DNA from: Castanea sativa
Lineage: Eukaryota; Streptophyta; Magnoliopsida; Fagales; Fagaceae
DNA: 64,000 nt
Reading direction: 5' to 3'
Assembly: GCF_040712315.1 (NCBI RefSeq)
Contig: NC_134016.1
Span: 21,620,390 to 21,684,389 of the forward strand
Every line of letters starts with the position of its first letter. The stretch's first letter is position 1. A program made the translations under genes and the position numbers. Shown piece by piece: positions 62,077 through 64,000 of this stretch. Under the pieces are notes generated by a model that searched no databases, was not told where the DNA came from, and saw only the letters and a program-made list of their open reading frames with translations.

Positions 62077-64000
62077 ATGTGAAGATTATTTCTTGGAACG
62101 TTAGAGGGTTGAATGAGCAGGATAAAAGGCTCAGGGTTAGAAACTTGATTAGGAAATGGGGGCCAGATGTGGTTTGTCTTCAAGAAACCAAAATGGGACT
62201 GATTAATAGAGCAGTGATTCGTAGCTTGTGGGGTGGCCAACATGTTGATTGGTCATACTTAGGCTCTTGTGGTGCTTCTGGTGGGGTATTAGTGATGTGG
62301 GACACTCGGGTAGTGAATAAATTGGAGGAGGCAGTGGGGAGATTTTCGGTTTCCTGTAAGTTTACAAGTGTGTCAGATCAGTTTGTATGGGCATTTACGG
62401 GTGTTTATGGTCCTAATTTACACCGAGATAGGAGATTATTATGGGAGGAACTTTGTGGCTTGAATAGCTGGTGGAGTGTCCCATGGTGTGTGGGTGGTGA
62501 CTTTAATGTGGTTAGGTTTCCTTCTGAACGATTGGGGTCTACTTCTTTCACTACTGCTATGAGGGAGTTCTCCAATTTTATCTCAGAACAGGGTCTCATT
62601 GATCTGCCATTGCAAGGAGGTACTTTCACTTGGTCTAATTCTAGAGAAGTTGTTTCGAAGGCTAGGTTGAATGATTTTTGTTCTGCAGATTGGGAGGATA
62701 AGTTCCCAACAATTTCTCAAAGACGGCTATCTAAATTGTGCTCAGATCATTTTCCAATTGTCCTTGAGGGTGGATTTTTTCAGAGAGGGAGTATGCCATT
62801 TAGATTTGAGAATATGTGGCTGAAGGATGAAGGTTTTGCGGATAGGGTTCGGTCATGGTGGGATTCCTACCAGGTTCATGGTGCACCGAGTTATATTTTG
62901 GCCAATAAATTAAAGCTCCTTAAAAATGATCTGAAAAGATGGAATGTGGAGGTGTTTGGTCATGTTGATGTCTGGATTAGAAAATTGTGGAAGGACCTTA
63001 GTGTTCTAGAGAAAAGGGAGGAGAGTCAGGGATTGTCAGCAGAGGAAAGGGTGAAAATGGGAAGAATTCGTGATGAGTTAGAGAAAGCTATCCTGTTGGA
63101 AGAGATTTGTTGGAGGCAGAAATCCAGAGTTCTTTGTGTTAGGGAAGGAGACAGGAATACTAAGTTTTTCCATCGTATAGCTAATTCTCACAGGAGGGTT
63201 AATTCTATTGATAGGCTTATGGTGGATGGGGTGTTGTCATCGGACCCGGCTGCGATAGCAAACTGTATCTCTCAATTTTATAGGCAGCTTTATTTTGAGG
63301 AGGTGGCTCACAGACCTGTTTTAGATGATGTGGATTTTTCTAGCATCTCGGTGGAAGATGCAAGTTGGTTAGATAGGCCTTTTGAGGAAGAAGAGGTGTT
63401 TCAGGTGGTCCATGACTTTAATGGTGATAAGGCACACAGCCGGATGGCTTTTCCATGGCATTCTTCCGGTCTTGTAAGTGTTTTGAAAAATGAAATTATG
63501 GCTGTATTCCACAACTTCCATACTCAGGCGGTGTTTGAGAAGAGTCTTAATGGTTCATTCCTAGCCCTTATTCCTAAGAAAGTGGATGCTGTGGAGGTTA
63601 AGGATTATCGGCCTATTAGCTTAGTTGGTGGGATGTATAAGATTATTTCTAAGGTGTTGGCTAATCGGCTTCGTAGGGTGGCGCATGGACTTATTTCGGA
63701 TTCACAAAATGCTTGTGTGAAGCGGACGAATTTTGGATTCCGTCTTGATTGCTTCTGAATGTATTGATAGTAGATTGAAGTCAGGAGTTCCGGGGGTGCT
63801 ATGTAAGTTGGATGTGGAGAAGGCGTATGACCATGTGAGTTGGGATTTTTTAATGTATATGCTGCGGCGTTGTGGTTTCTCAGAAAAATGGAGAAAATGG
63901 ATAAGGTATTGCATTTCAACTGTGAAGTTTTCCATTCTGATCAATGGTAGCCCTTCTGATTTCTTTGGAAGTTCTAGGGGGCTTCGGCAAGGGGATCCCT
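62073..64000 (+). pseudogene. LINE ORF2: AP endonuclease and reverse transcriptase (partial)
   Basis: ATG 62073 begins MNVKIISWNVRGLNEQDKR, an APE-type endonuclease with SWNVRGLN, CLQETK, GVYGPN, GGDFN and CSDHFPI over about 230 residues. A linker follows (LEKAILLEEICWRQKSRV, GDRNTKFFH), then reverse transcriptase (SFLALIPKK, DYRPISLVGGMYKIISKVLA). Near 63432-63480 two opposing indels garble the conserved PDGFSMAFF stretch, which is readable in another frame. Near 63720 a further slip follows SDSQNAC and ends the frame at 63758; the domain continues as [27 protein letters not shown] and GLRQGDP to the window end. The catalytic FADD box is beyond it. Confidence 0.9.

Larger units (their letters stand above)
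59600..64000 (+). mobile_element. L1-type LINE retrotransposon, 3' end outside window
   Basis: A sense-orientation LINE with ORF1 (59776-62076) and ORF2 (from 62073). The 5' limit is uncertain, somewhere between about 59580 and 59700; the poly-A end and target duplications lie beyond the window. Frame breaks in both ORFs show this copy is inactive, but they are few, so it is younger than the relics at 30.5 and 53 kb. Confidence 0.9.

Overview
The window is plant nuclear DNA, almost certainly from a woody eudicot. It is AT-rich and intron-dense, with long introns full of transposable elements, several retrotransposon classes, MITEs, Helitrons and one plastid-derived fragment. I cannot fix the genus; the element families recall tree genomes such as Fagales, but that is a weak inference. 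No bacterial operon, CRISPR array, functional tRNA or rRNA gene was seen.

Layout. (1) 0.4-10.6 kb, minus strand: a decayed Helitron carrying a Rep/PIF1-like helicase pseudogene followed by an RPA70-like pseudogene. The HUH nuclease core has been lost, and a 520-bp solo LTR with a 5-bp target duplication sits inside the ORF. (2) 12.9-24.6 kb: a graveyard of non-autonomous DNA transposons (MULE-like, hAT-like, Tourist-like and fold-back elements, a small Helitron), a SINE, a probable solo LTR and a degenerate minisatellite. (3) 25.0-37.8 kb, plus strand: an intact host gene for a SWIB-Plus3-GYF protein. Seven coding exons join to exactly 548 codons, and one intron reads as a U12-type AT-AC intron. 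(4) 38-48.4 kb: retrotransposon debris, notably a truncated Ty3/gypsy element with RNase H and integrase on the plus strand, an intron-containing antisense ORF on the minus strand, and a 3' LTR. (5) 49-58.7 kb, plus strand and continuing beyond the window: a second host gene. Fifteen exons were traced, encoding a coiled-coil protein with an AIR9-type (A9) repeat at its C-terminal side. A petA-derived plastid fragment and a LINE relic lie in its introns. (6) 59.6-64 kb: a plus-strand L1-type LINE inside the next intron of that gene, with ORF1, ORF2 endonuclease and the start of reverse transcriptase; it runs off the window end.

The two host genes are tandem and co-oriented. From memory, the Arabidopsis homologues (At5g08430/At5g08440 and the duplicate pair At5g23480/At5g23490) are also neighbours, so the pair looks like old conserved microsynteny. 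The first protein probably acts in chromatin or transcription; the second has no function I can assign beyond possible microtubule or scaffold relations suggested by A9 repeats. The most notable observations are the AT-AC intron, the nested transposon chronology, the antisense spliced gene in the gypsy element, and the non-standard LINE ORF1.
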